Assembly (NCBI GenBank): GCA_020746835.1
Contig: JAGPNK010000005.1
Coordinates: 1,364,001-1,428,000, forward strand
Source: Stachybotrys elegans
Lineage: Eukaryota > Ascomycota > Sordariomycetes > Hypocreales > Stachybotryaceae
Length of the DNA: 64,000 nt
Direction of reading: 5' to 3'
Positions within the stretch are counted from its first letter, which is position 1. Each line of letters opens with the position of its first letter. Below, one piece after another: positions 20,666 to 31,248 of the stretch. The position numbers and the translations under genes were made by a program. Under the pieces are notes generated by a model. It was not told where the DNA came from. It ran no database searches and was given only the letters and a program-made list of their open reading frames with translations.

Positions 20666-23600
20666 ATGCCTTACATCGATGATGGCTTCGAGGCCCTCCT
20701 GGAACCCTTCTACAACGGCAAGAAGCTGACGGATCCCATCTCCACCAAGGAAGACAAGTTTCAGCTCTTGCCCGCGTTCCTAAAGGTCAAGGGTAAGTTT
20801 TCGCTATATCATTGGGTAGAGGAAACGACCGGCTAACTCTTGCAAGGTCTCGTTAAACAGTACGAACGGTCTGCCCATCTGTCCCGAACCCTGCATTAAC
20901 CACTGCGCTAGGCACATTGACTCATACAACTTCTTCGTCGAACACGAGATCAAAGACATTGTCCGCGCCAACCGAACGATACGAAGCGAGGTCAATGACA
21001 ATTTCTGGCTTGAGTGCGTCCTAACCTCTGGTGTATGGTTTGCGTAGCTGACCATCCTGGCCAGGTTCACCGATATCCGAGTCGGGCGGCCTCGCCGGCA
21101 AGACCATAATGATGATAAGGCACGCACTAAGGTCACGCCGATGGAGTGCCGTCTTCGCGACATGACATACGCGGCACCGATCGTCGTGGATCTGATCTAT
21201 ATTCGTGACAAGCAAAAGATTGTCCGAAAAGATGTTCCCCTCGGCCGTATGCCCGTCATGCTCAAGAGCTCCAAATGCCGCTTGAGCGGCGCTACCAATG
21301 CGCAGATGGAGCTGATGAACGAATGCCCCCTCGACCCTGGTGGCTACTTCATCATCAACGGAACTGAGAAGGTCATTCTTATCCAGGAGCAACTCAGCAA
21401 AAACCGAATCATCGTCGAAGCCGACGAGAAGAACAACATCATCACAGCCTCAGTCACCAGTTCTACGCATGAACGTAAATCAAAAACATCCATCACACTC
21501 AAGAAGGAGAAGATTGTCATGACGCACAACGTCTTTGTCGAGGGAATCCCAATCGTCATTATTCTGAAAGCTTTTGGTGGACTTACCGACTATGAGATTA
21601 TGCAACTTGTTGCAGGCTCCGACGGACGATACCAGGACGAGTTCTCTATCAACTTCGAGGAGGCTGCCAAGGCCAACGTTTACACTCAGCACCAGGCCCT
21701 GGAGTACGTTGGGGCACGTGTCAAGATGGGATCACGAAAAGCCTTTGGGCCTCAAGTCCGCCGCAATAACGTCGAGGAAGGACTCGACGCCCTTGCCAAC
21801 ATTGTCATCGCTCATGTTACCATTGAGGGGCTCGACTTTTACCCCAAGGCTATCTACGTTGCCATGATGACCCGACGAGTGCTCATGGCTGCACACAATC
21901 CCAAACTGGTTGACGATAGGGACTTCGTGGGCAACAAACGACTTGAGCTTGCAGGACAGCTCTTGTCTTTGCTGTTTGAAGATTTATTCAAGAAGTTTAC
22001 TGGAGATGTGAGACTGTCAATTGACAAGTTTCTCAAGAAGAACAACCGCGCTGTCCCGCTGGATGCGACCCATATGATTAGCACCAACGCCAATACTATC
22101 GGTGCGGGCATCAACCGAGCCATTCAGACCGGCAACTGGACAGTTAAGCGCTTCAACATGAACCGTGCCGGCGTCACGCACGTACTCAGCCGACTCAGCT
22201 ATATCGCTGCTCTGGGTATGATGACAAGAATCAGCAGTCAATTTGAGAAGACCCGAAAGGTCAGTGGACCCAGAGCTCTCCAGCCCTCTCAATGGGGCAT
22301 GCTCTGCACGTCTGATACCCCCGAAGGTGAAGCCTGCGGTCTAGTCAAGAACCTGGCTCTCATGACGCACATTACCACCAATGTTGACGAAGAGCCTGTA
22401 AAGAGATGGATCTTCACCCTCGACGCTAGTGTCGAGCCGATCCGCAACTTTTCAGGCGCTGAGATGCATCGGGAGGGTTGCTACATTATCCACGTGAACG
22501 GCACCCCTTTCGCCCTGACACGGTATCCCAAGAGGTTCGCGTTGAAGTTCCGCACGATGCGCCGAAGGGGATGGATCTCGCCGTTTGTCAGCATCAACAT
22601 CAACACACATTTCAATGCAGTCCACGTGGCAACGGACGAAGGCCGTATCTGCAGGCCTTATATTATCGTCAAAAATGGCCAGCAGAAACTTAAGCCCGAA
22701 CATCTGCGTCTGCTTCAGCTTGGAAAGGTTACCTTTGACGATTTCCTGGCTCGCGGAATTGTCGAGTATCTTGATGTGAATGAGGAGAACGACGCCCTCA
22801 TCACAATCTATGAGGACCAGGTCACCCAGAGCACGACGCATCTCGAGATTGAACCATTTACCATCCTGGGCGCCGTTGCTGGCTTGATTCCCTTTCCCCA
22901 CCATAACCAGTCTCCACGAAACACATATCAATGTGCAATGGGTAAACAAGCCATCGGCGCCATCGCATATAACCAATTCAACCGTATCGACACCCTACTC
23001 TACACTTTGGTGTACCCTCAACGGCCTATGGTCATCAGCAAGACGATCCAGCTCGTCCATTACGACAAGCTTCCCGCCGGGCAAAACGCGACGGTCGTCG
23101 TCATGTCGTTCTCTGGATATGATATTGAAGATGCCTTGGTCCTGAACAAGGCGTCCATTGACAGAGGTTTCGGGCGCTGCCAGGTGTTCCGCAAGTACAC
23201 AACAGAACTGCAAAAGTACCCCAATGGGCGACGTGAGCGTATCGGAAACCCTGAACGGAATGAGACCGACGGGGAGCGCATCCCTAAGCACGTGGTTCTG
23301 GATAACGATGGCTTGGCCATTGTCGGATATAAGGTACACTCTGGCCAAGCTATGGTGAAGAAGGAGACTCCGATCGATCAAACGTCCACTGGCATTGGTC
23401 TTGATCGTGGACCTAGTGAATACCGCGATTCTTCGATTTCATACAGGATCCCTGACCCTGCCTACATCGACAAGGTAATGGTGTCGCAGACGGAGAAGGA
23501 CAATGTGGTCGTCAAGGTTCAGACAAGACAGACGCGCCGACCTGAGCTTGGTGACAAGTTTTCCTCCCGTCACGGACAAAAGGGCGTGGTGGGCATCATT

Positions 23601-24287
23601 GTCGACCAGGAGGACATGCCTTTTGCCGACACAGGATTAACGCCGGACATTATCATGAACCCTCACGGTTTCCCATCTCGTATGACTGTCGGCAAGCTTC
23701 TAGAGTGTCTCACGGGAAAAGCGTCGATTCTTGATGGCCGCCCTGACTACGGCTTTGGCGATGCGTTCAGATCTCATCCCGTCGAAGAGATGGGCCAAGC
23801 TCTACTGAACCACGGCTTCTCATGGGAAGGCAAGGACTACTTTACCTCTGGCCTGACGGGTGAGCCGCTCGAGGCGTACATTTTCAACGGTCCCATTTAC
23901 TACCAGCGCTTGAAGCACATGGTCCAGGACAAAATGCACTCACGTGCGCGCGGTCCTCGAGCGATCCTTACTAGACAACCCACTGAGGGTAGATCTAGAG
24001 AAGGTGGTCTTCGATTGGGAGAAATGGAGCGTGATTGTTTGATCGCCTACGGTGCCTCACAGCTCCTGCTGGAGCGCCTGATGACGAGTTCAGACGCCAC
24101 GTCTATTGACATTTGCCAGCAATGTGGGCTGTTCGGCTACAAGGGATACTGCCACACCTGTAAGAGCACGAGGGAGGTGACAAAGATGACGATGCCGTAT
24201 GCTGCGAAGCTCTTGGTGCAGGAACTCATCAGCATGAATGTCGGTGTACGACTGCAGCTGGAGGACGAATTCCCGCACCCAAGATAA
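20666..24287 (+). CDS. RPC2: DNA-directed RNA polymerase III subunit RPC2 (second-largest subunit)
   Basis: Four exons: 20666-20792, 20847-20859, 20912-21013 and 21065-24287, coding 1154 residues (family ~1150). Exon 2 is only 13 nt. The junction reads KVKG/LVKQ/HIDSYN, the conserved RPC2 sequence, so the micro-exon is well supported. Visible motifs are DNFWLE/FTDIRVGRP, SGATNAQMELMNECPLDPGG, INGTEKVILIQEQ, SDTPEGEACGLVKNLALM in the fork region, and SFSGYDIEDALVLNKASID. The hybrid-binding GDKFSSRHGQKG motif and a C-terminal zinc site (CQQC...CHTC near residue 1100) are also present. The protein forms the core and one side of the active cleft of Pol III, which makes tRNAs, 5S rRNA and U6. Start: MPYIDDGFEALLEPF matches the family N-terminus. 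The gene is flanked by inverted repeat arrays. Confidence 0.97.
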
Positions 24288-24475
24288 GACCCCAGGGCCT
24301 GCTGTCATGCTTCACTTTTGGAGGTTACTTATTTGGAAAAGGCGTTGGCATGGGCTTGCATTTTTGACAGGAGCATCATGTGTTATGCCTGGATGTATAA
24401 TAGAGCAGGTGCGTGTAGAGGAAAACGAACAATAGAGTATGTGAACAGCTACTCCCCACTGAGCCAAAGGACAGA

Positions 24476-24790
24476 TTGGATCAATCTATGATAGAGTAGT
24501 GTAATGCGGTGAGGCGAAAGACCAAGAATGCGAGCGACGATGGTTGACCTCTTGCCCCCAAGGCCAAAGAATAGATTGAACCAGACGGTGATGTAGATCA
24601 GGCATATGCCGTGAGGAAATAATAATAATAATAATAATGCCAGTAACGATGGTTGTTCTGTTGTCTACAGTATCAAGGAAGATCAGATCAGTCTATAGAT
24701 GATAAGGTATGTATCGCGAGGTAAGAAATCATCACAATGCGAACAATAATGGCTATCCTGTTGTCCAAAATTATTTTAACGATTACTCTT
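24476..24790 (+). repeat. inverted counterpart of the 19.5-kb tandem array
   Basis: Three degenerate ~100-bp units on the + strand. The best, at about 24700-24770, reads AAGGTATGTATCGCGAGG, then AAGAAATCAT, ATGCGAACAATAATGG and CCTGTTGTCC. It matches the minus-strand unit at 19480-19893. The unit starts (GATTGGATCAATCT near 24477) also match a segment near 19815. An (AAT)n run sits at about 24619-24639. Confidence 0.65.
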
Positions 24791-25208
24791 GTCCAGCTCA
24801 TGTATTATCCTTTTTCTTTTCTCGCAATCTGTGTTGAAATTTTTCCAAGGTACCTAGTAGTAACAAGAGAAGTAAGTGCCTACAGCTGCTACCGATGACC
24901 TCATTGTGGCCATCGAGCTGACCCGACAAGCCTCACCAGTGGCTGGTATATCGTTTTACCGGTAAATTGAAGGATGCCTATGTATGCATAAATAGAAAAG
25001 TTATTTTTTCCCAGAACAACCTAGCAAATGGAAAAGACATTCCCCTCTGGCTCAACAAGGGTTCCTAATCCTGTGCCCGAGAGGATAGATATCAGTGATG
25101 GAAGCTTTTCAGAACTCCTTTCTCCATAAACTATAAGCCCTTTAACGCTATTACAACCCGTCAAATTAGTGCCTCCAGCCCCCCTTTGCGCGTCGCCCTG
25201 TCGCCTTT
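24791..25208. other. AT-rich convergent intergenic sequence
   Basis: It lies between the Pol III subunit gene and the minus-strand membrane protein and includes the likely 3' UTR of the latter. I see no gene or clear repeat. Confidence 0.4.
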
Positions 25209-26429
25209 TTACGCCATTTCGTGAACGCGGCCTCGGTGATCAGCCGGGTTGCCAGATACCTCATGCACGGGAACGCTCGCGTAGCCATGCGGGGCCGGAG
25301 GCATCTGGGCCGGGCTCGCTGAGGGAGAAGGGACGGGGTATCCGTCGGGACCGACTGGTGTGTATGACTGATAGCCGCCAGGCGAATGCGGGTAGGACTG
25401 CGGGTTCCCCGGGCTCTGCTGCTTAGGATCATAGCCTCCGGCCGCCCATGCGGGAGCGCCTTGCTGTCCCATGGGCGGTTGGTGAGAGGCATCTTGCGGC
25501 TGCTGGCTACCATGGGCCTTTTTCTTGTCTTTGTTGCGTAGGAAGAAGAAGACAGCCAGGCCAACAAGCCCAATGGCAGCAACGCCACCGACGACGCCGC
25601 CGACAATAGCCCCAACGGGTGTAGAGCTTCCACCGTCGTTGTTGCTGTTGTTACCGTTATTGTTGTTCCCGCTGCTGTTGTTCCCATTGTTGCCTTGGTT
25701 GTTCCCGTTGCCATTGCTGTTGTCCTCATTGTCAGAGGGCGCTGTTGGGCCTGGCGGTGGACTCGAGGTGTCCGTCATAGACGTCTGGAGGGAGGAGTCT
25801 GTCAATGTCACTGCCGAAAAGGACCGGGCAGGTCCACCGCTTAGCTCTGTGACGGCGGCCTGGATTGTTGAGATATTAAGAGTGTTGCACCAGTAGTCGA
25901 TGACACCGCCCGAGAAGGAGACGGTGTTGCAGAATGGTGCCGCACTTGATGTGCTGAGAGGCGGTCAGTTATCGTCATACCCGCTTCGCCGGCACCCGAA
26001 GAATACTCACCACTTCAGCGTATAAATATCCAGCGCGCAGCCATCATCACACGCGCTCGAAGAGTAGAACTCATCGTAGCCGACACAAGACGCCCGAGAG
26101 TAGCAGGCATCCGAGTTACAGCAGGCCACAGCACCAGGTCTCTGCGCCGTCGACGTGACAAAGACGCAAGTGTAATCGTTGAAGCAAAAGTACGGCACGC
26201 CGACGCGATTTGAGATGAAGCCGCAGGTGGCGTCGGGCGCGACGAGGATGGTCTCGTCAGAAGATCTGCCGTTCTGGCGGCGTAGCAGCTCGTGCACTGC
26301 GGGGGGAGACGTCGGCCGGGGGGAGATGCCGTCGAGGGGGAGGACCATAGAACCAGTTGCGTGAGGGGGCACTTCGGGACTGGAGGCGGCGGCCAGGCCC
26401 GCGAGGAAGAGGGGAGTTGACGATCTCAT
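25209..26429 (-). CDS. secreted-domain single-pass membrane protein, function unknown
   Basis: Two exons, 26429-26011 and 25953-25209, joined through a 57-nt GT-AG intron at LDIYTLK/CTSSAAP, give 387 residues. The N-terminus MRSSTPLFLAGLAAASS is a signal peptide. The next ~190 residues are Cys-rich (CGF, CFNDYTC, ACCNSDACY, SCVGY, CDDGC, PFCN, YWCN), suggesting a disulphide-stabilised ectodomain. A Ser/Thr and Asn/Gly-rich linker follows. One transmembrane helix (GAIVGGVVGGVAAIGLVGLA) ends at the basic stop signal NKDKKK. The cytoplasmic tail is Pro/Gln/Gly-rich. The layout resembles fungal WSC/Mid2-type cell-wall sensors, but the cysteine pattern is not one I can assign to WSC. A cell-surface sensor or adhesin role is inference. 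It diverges from the RAD57-like gene. Confidence 0.85.
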
Positions 26430-27674
26430 AGGCTCGGCTTCTCTGCGTGTCCTCTGACTACGAACAGGCGTGTTGTTGGGGAAGAAGAGAATGCCAAGAC
26501 TTGGACAGGGAGAACCAAAGAAGCAGCTTCTTGATGGCCAGCTCACCAAGCGCTGAATCAGAGCTGAGGGGAAAGAAGGGAAACGGTCAAGAGAATGCGT
26601 GTGTGAGAGACGAATCCTGGGGAGCAAGACCAGGCGCCTGGCGATCCCAGAAGCGCTCTTTTCCCCTCTCCCCTGGGTCTCTCTATCTATATTTGCTTTT
26701 TACGGACGATCCGCGCCGTCTCGTTGGCTCATCTCCAGCAGCGCGCGCCTCATTGGGTCCATGCGAGGCGGACTAGATGTTAGGGCTGATGGATGGTCGC
26801 GCGGCGGCTCTTGGTTGGTGCGTTGGGCTAGTCGGAGCGCAGAGTAGCCAAGTCGTTGGCCAGGGACCCCTTTTCGGAGGGTGGGCGGGCTGAGCTGAAC
26901 TGCTCCTTCGAAATGGGATGCAGTAGCGTGTATGCTTGCCGATACGAGGCATGGCTGTGATGATGTGTGGGGAGCAGCAAGGAGATGGTGTTGCTGTCTT
27001 TAGCCGCTTTCTTTTACATGCCTCGACGATGACGGATGCTGTGTTGCTTCCCATCAGAGACATCCTCCTCGACGCTGTGGGCATCGTTAACATGGAATAA
27101 TGATTCAGCCACAGAACTGAGTCGAATAGAGGCTCTGGTTTCCTTATCGAGAAGAAGGCGAGCGGTGGGACGGAGACGGCGCAGGGAGAGAAAAGACGGG
27201 TGCTTATCGACACCAATAGCACTCTGTAGCCTGCAGGCGCCGACGCATGCTTGACGCCTTCGTGGACAACTGTGCATAAACTCGCGTTGGAGCACTAGGC
27301 TGTGGTGGAGGGCATCCCCGTCTGTTTTTTCGGTGCTACGACGTGAATGTTGTGGTGTTGAGGTTGTTTCAGCACTGTGTGCGTCATTGCACCACCGCTT
27401 GCCAGCACAGTGCGGCTAACTTTCGCCTCCACTCACCATCACCCTCACCACCACGGCTTCCTCTTGGGTTGGCTTGTAGCTCAGCCGTGAGCAATCATTC
27501 TTGTGCACAACCTTTGTGATTTGAAGCCGCTTTCAGCTGCTACGATAAAGAAAATCCAACGCATCAACCGGCTTCCACAAACCGTACCCTTGCGCGCACC
27601 AACCCGCCGACCGCCAATCATCACCCACTCCCATGGCCCAGCATCGCCGCATCGACACTCCATGAGCCATCCCC
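26430..27674. other. divergent promoter region, membrane protein / RAD57-like gene
   Basis: This 1.2-kb stretch separates two divergent starts. It has a TCTATCTATATTTGC TATA-like stretch near 26,690. The ORFs present have no recognisable product. Confidence 0.4.
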
Positions 27675-29003
27675 ATGACGGACCTGCTCCAGATCCTCCC
27701 GTCCTTCCCCACCACCCGCTTCGCCCCTCTCCTCCCGTCCATCGAGCAGAACGGTCTCACCACCACCGACCTGCTCGCTCAGCACCCCGCCGACATTGCC
27801 AAGCAGACCAACCTGCCCATCCTCGACCTCAAGCGCTTCATCGCCGCCATCCACGCCTCCCTCTCCGACGACATCAAGCCCCTCCCGGAACCTTCTCCCT
27901 CTTCTCCTTCTTCTGTGGCCCCCACCACCATCTCTACTCTTGATCATGACCTCGACGTAGCCCTCGGCGGCGGCGTGCCCCTCGGATGCATCACTGAGTT
28001 TGCCGGCGAGAGCGGCGTCGGCAAGACCCAGTTCCTCCTCTCGCTCTGCCTGGCTGTCCAGCTCCCTCCGCCCCGCGGCCTCGGCAAGCAGGCCCTCTAC
28101 GTCTCTACCGAGTCGGGTCTCGCCACGCGCCGCCTGGCCCAGATCCTAGCTGCAAGCCCTGCTCTTCGTCATATCGACGTGGCTGACCGCCCCTCGCTCG
28201 ACAATATCCTCAGCACCGTGACCCCGGACCTCGAATCCCAGGATCACATCCTCAACTACCAGGTCCCCGTCATCCTCTCCAGGCACAACGTCGGCCTACT
28301 GGTCATCGACTCCGTTGCTGCCAACTACCGCGCTGAGTTTGAGCGCCAGGGCACTCACGGCTCTAACATGGCCGCGCGAAGCACTGAACTCGTTCGCCTA
28401 GGTGCCCTGCTGCGTGATCTTGCGAGGAGGCACGGCCTTGCGGTCGTCGTGGCGAACCAAGTCGCAGATCGCTTCTCTTCTCCTGCCATCCCTCGTCATC
28501 CAGCGGGCAGCCTGTCATCGCAGGGAAGCCCGCTCGCATCACGAAGCATGCCACCTCCTGGCAGCATGCCTGCCACGTCCTCTCCTATCAATCACTACTC
28601 GGATGAGGGTCCTCCTGTCCCGCCGGCCCTTCTTCTTGACCACCAACAGCGTTGGTTCACGGGCTGGGGCGACGATCCGTATAACATGCATGCTCTGAAG
28701 AACCCAAGCCTGGGGCTTGTGTGGTCTACTCAAATTTCCTGCCGTATCGCGCTCTTCAAACGACCAGTGTATGGCCGACCCCGGAGAGTTGCGCCGCCTA
28801 TAGCAGCAGATGATTACGATGACAGCACCGGCACCCAGACTTTACAGAACTGGAGAAGATGGATGAAAGTTGTCTTTGCCCCCCATGTGCAATCGTCAAG
28901 TCAGGGTTTGCAGGACGCAGCGGAATTTGAAGTTACCATGGGTGGGCTCAAGGCCGTCAAGTCGACCAAGGGCAAGAAGCACAGCACGGATTCAAAAACG
29001 TGA
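27675..29003 (+). CDS. RAD57: RAD57-like RAD51 paralog, DNA repair
   Basis: A single exon of 442 residues. The N-terminal ~90 residues form a helix-hairpin-helix-like region (LAQHPADIAKQTNLPILDLKRF). A RecA/RAD51 core follows, with GGGVPLGCITEFAGE leading into a Walker A motif GESGVGKT near residue 118 and Walker B LLVIDSVAANYRAEFE. The L2-side segment is AVVVANQVADRF and the C-terminal core strand is GLVWSTQISCRIALFK. Yeast Rad57 works with Rad55 to stabilise Rad51 filaments in homologous recombination. A Ser/Pro-rich insert (~residues 275-310) and the extended C-terminus are typical of filamentous-fungal versions. The ATG at 27675 is chosen because the protein then starts MTDLLQILPSFP, which suits the family. 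Confidence 0.9.
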   Translation: MTDLLQILPSFPTTRFAPLLPSIEQNGLTTTDLLAQHPADIAKQTNLPILDLKRFIAAIHASLSDDIKPLPEPSPSSPSSVAPTTISTLDHDLDVALGGGVPLGCITEFAGESGVGKTQFLLSLCLAVQLPPPRGLGKQALYVSTESGLATRRLAQILAASPALRHIDVADRPSLDNILSTVTPDLESQDHILNYQVPVILSRHNVGLLVIDSVAANYRAEFERQGTHGSNMAARSTELVRLGALLRDLARRHGLAVVVANQVADRFSSPAIPRHPAGSLSSQGSPLASRSMPPPGSMPATSSPINHYSDEGPPVPPALLLDHQQRWFTGWGDDPYNMHALKNPSLGLVWSTQISCRIALFKRPVYGRPRRVAPPIAADDYDDSTGTQTLQNWRRWMKVVFAPHVQSSSQGLQDAAEFEVTMGGLKAVKSTKGKKHSTDSKT

Positions 29004-29541
29004 GGGTGCATGATATAGCTAATGGTATTTATGTAATATACATCCAGGCATACCTCCGCCTGGCTAATGCCGGCTTGGGCAGGCTGCTGCCGAGGGCGGT
29101 TGGCGGCGCTCCTAACGTTCTTCCTTGCTTTTGTTGTAATATACAGCATTGCGTGGTATGTAATAACCATGATGTGAAGATGTAACCAGATTCCGGTCAA
29201 ACGCGGCTATGGCACCATCCGCAGCCACAGTCGTCATATGCCTACGCAGCCTGAAGACTTCCGCCGGCATCGCTATCCCGACCTTGGCGCCTTGCTCTCG
29301 TATCATTGGCCAGCCTCGTCAGAACACACGCCGACGAACGGTATATATATACATCGAGTCTTCTAACTGTAGGTCCTCCCTATATACGCTTATACTTGCT
29401 GCTGCTGCTGCTGCTGCCCCCTCATTCTTCTCTGGCTCTGGCCTATGGGTAATGTCATTAGCCTGACAATCCCTTCATTGTTTGACTCTGTTCTTTAGTC
29501 CTGCAGGTATATACTATTGTTCTTTTCCCTTCACTGCACAC
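29004..29541. other. intergenic, with a short CTG repeat
   Basis: It contains the RAD57-like 3' region (TGTAATATA at about 29031) and a (CTG)6 tract near 29398. No gene is seen. Confidence 0.4.
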
Positions 29542-30725
29542 CTACTCCATCATGATATCCTGGGCATCATTAGACCCAACTTCTCGAGCTTTCTCAATGG
29601 TCCCCCAGATCTTTTCGTCATGCTGGAGCTGTTGCAAAATGGTCTTGAGGTTCTGCTCTGAATATCCCGTGAGCGACAATTCGCCAGGAATGATGCCGAG
29701 AAGTTTCGCAACGGGATGGTTATAGTTGTTCATTCCAAATGTTCCATCAGACATCTGGAGGGGCGGCATGATTTCGTCCTGGTTGGCCCATTTGCGGATG
29801 GCCTCGATCTCTGGACGGAGGAACTTTCCTAGAGCAATCGTGACAATATCAACGATTCTCTTCTTCTCTTTTTCAGCTTTAGCTTCAAATTCCTCCCAGT
29901 TGGTATATTCATCGAAGAGATCGACATGTTCCTGCTTATCCTCGATATTGCCAGCTATTAAATTAATTAGTATTGCGAAAAGAACATTTGAGTAATAGCT
30001 TTCACTGACCTTCCGCACTTGTAGCTGTCTTATCCTCCTCATTAGCATTCCTCTTTGCCTTTTTCGCAGGCTGGCGTAGTACTGCAGCAGGCTCTTTGCG
30101 CTTTATGCCGGTCTCTGTCTTTCTTGTACTGCCCTTCTTGACAGAAGTTCGCGACTCCTTTGGGGTCATACCCCCAGGATACTTGGGATTGGAAACCTTC
30201 AAATGTAGGTTCCCTGGCGTGTTTTCCTTCTCTAGATGGACGCGAAAACGCTCATCGTCAGGTGTACGCATTTGCGACACCGAGCGACGCAGGACCATCG
30301 CAAGCTGGGGGTTTTTTCGCAGCCCAAGTATGCCATTCCCCAGGGAGAAACTGCTCATCCAAATCTTGCATACCTATTAGAGCACCGGCAAGCTGAACTG
30401 CCGTCGGCCTCTGGGCCGCAGCATCACAATTGTTGGAGCAGGCTTTGAGAAAAGAACGGTAAGGACCATCCGATGCTGTGAAGTACTGATATGCAGCTTT
30501 AGGTGCCGTCTGTATAGGTGTTAGCCCATCCTAGTTCAGACAGCAAGGCGCTGCTAAAAAGAATATGACAATGAGAAAAGATAAGGATATACTTGCCTTG
30601 ATATCCTTGTGCAAAGTGATTCAGTATATTGGTGGGTAATTTGAAGCGTGGGATTTCCTGTGTGCCCCAGTGGGATACAGGCCAGCGACTTCGAGGAGGC
30701 ATCCTCTGACGATAAAGATGACGAA
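29542..30725 (-). pseudogene. unrecognised repeated-family gene, copy 2 (most complete copy, one frameshift)
   Basis: Three exons are inferred on the minus strand: exon 1 ending at 30593 (ACIPLGH ... SLCTRISRQ), exon 2 30509-30010 and exon 3 29954-29542. The introns are 83 and 55 nt with GT-AG ends. Exon 2 parallels copy 1: PKAAYQYFTASDG, PTAVQLAGALIG, EQFLPGEWHTWA, LAMVLRRSVSQMRT, NPKYPGGMTPKESRTSVKKG. It is 500 nt where 499 would keep phase. The surplus base lies in the homopolymer tract at 30307-30317, which breaks the frame between HTWA and LAMVL. Exon 3 adds an acidic/helical segment and EIMPPLQMS, HPVAKLLGIIPG, ending AQDIMME. No in-frame ATG is seen in exon 1, so the start may be lost or further upstream. 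Function unknown. Confidence 0.55.
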
Positions 30726-30867
30726 GGAAGAAGAAGGAGGAGGGAAAGAAGAAGAAGACCTTGCTGCAGGTACTATGTAAGGGCAGTGAATCACTGCAAC
30801 TCTGTTTGATCATAGGCATCAATAACAAACCGCGTTTGTCAATACCAACCACCTCTTCTTGAGCTCA

Positions 30868-31236
30868 TCAGCCGTCAACGGCTGGCAGGTCCGTCAGGTG
30901 CTCTCTAAAATCGGTGTAATGAGATTGATAAGCAGTGATTTTAGGCTGGGCCAGACGTAATGTTTGTGCCCCCTCTTCCTCTCCCCCCAACTTCTTCTTT
31001 GCCTTTCCTTCTTTTCTTTTAGCCAATGCAAAAGGGATCTCGGCAGTCTTGAAGAGAGCTTCCACAGCGTCTCTCAGCAGCAGCTGTTGTCCACAATCTT
31101 TGTCTTCGTTGCCTTCGTTGCCTTCTCTGTCTTTGCTGTCTTCGTCGCCGTCTTCGTCTCCTTCGCCATCTCTCAGGGAAGTCGAGCCTGGTCCCATCAA
31201 AGCTCCCAAAGACAACCGCCCAGCTTCGGGTAACAT
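30868..31236 (-). CDS. possible small acidic protein between two repeated-family copies
   Basis: A 122-codon minus-strand frame opens MLPEAGRLSLGALMG. It has a long acidic run (DGEGDEDGDEDSKDREGNEG), a helical segment (LLLRDAVEALFKTAEIPFAL) and a basic KRKEGKAKKK stretch. It could be an independent small gene, an exon of copy 2 (same strand, upstream), or low-complexity chance. The orderly acidic-to-basic pattern is the only support. Confidence 0.3.
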   Translation of the reverse strand: MLPEAGRLSLGALMGPGSTSLRDGEGDEDGDEDSKDREGNEGNEDKDCGQQLLLRDAVEALFKTAEIPFALAKRKEGKAKKKLGGEEEGAQTLRLAQPKITAYQSHYTDFREHLTDLPAVDG

Positions 31237-31248
31237 AGCATTCTTCAG

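Noticed and set aside
30594..30720. Alternative exon 1 frame for family copy 2 starting with an ATG (MPPRSRWPVSHW)
   Set aside because: That frame reaches the donor in phase 2, while exon 2 needs phase 0. The ACIPLGH...ISRQ frame matches the 19.9-kb fragment and fits.
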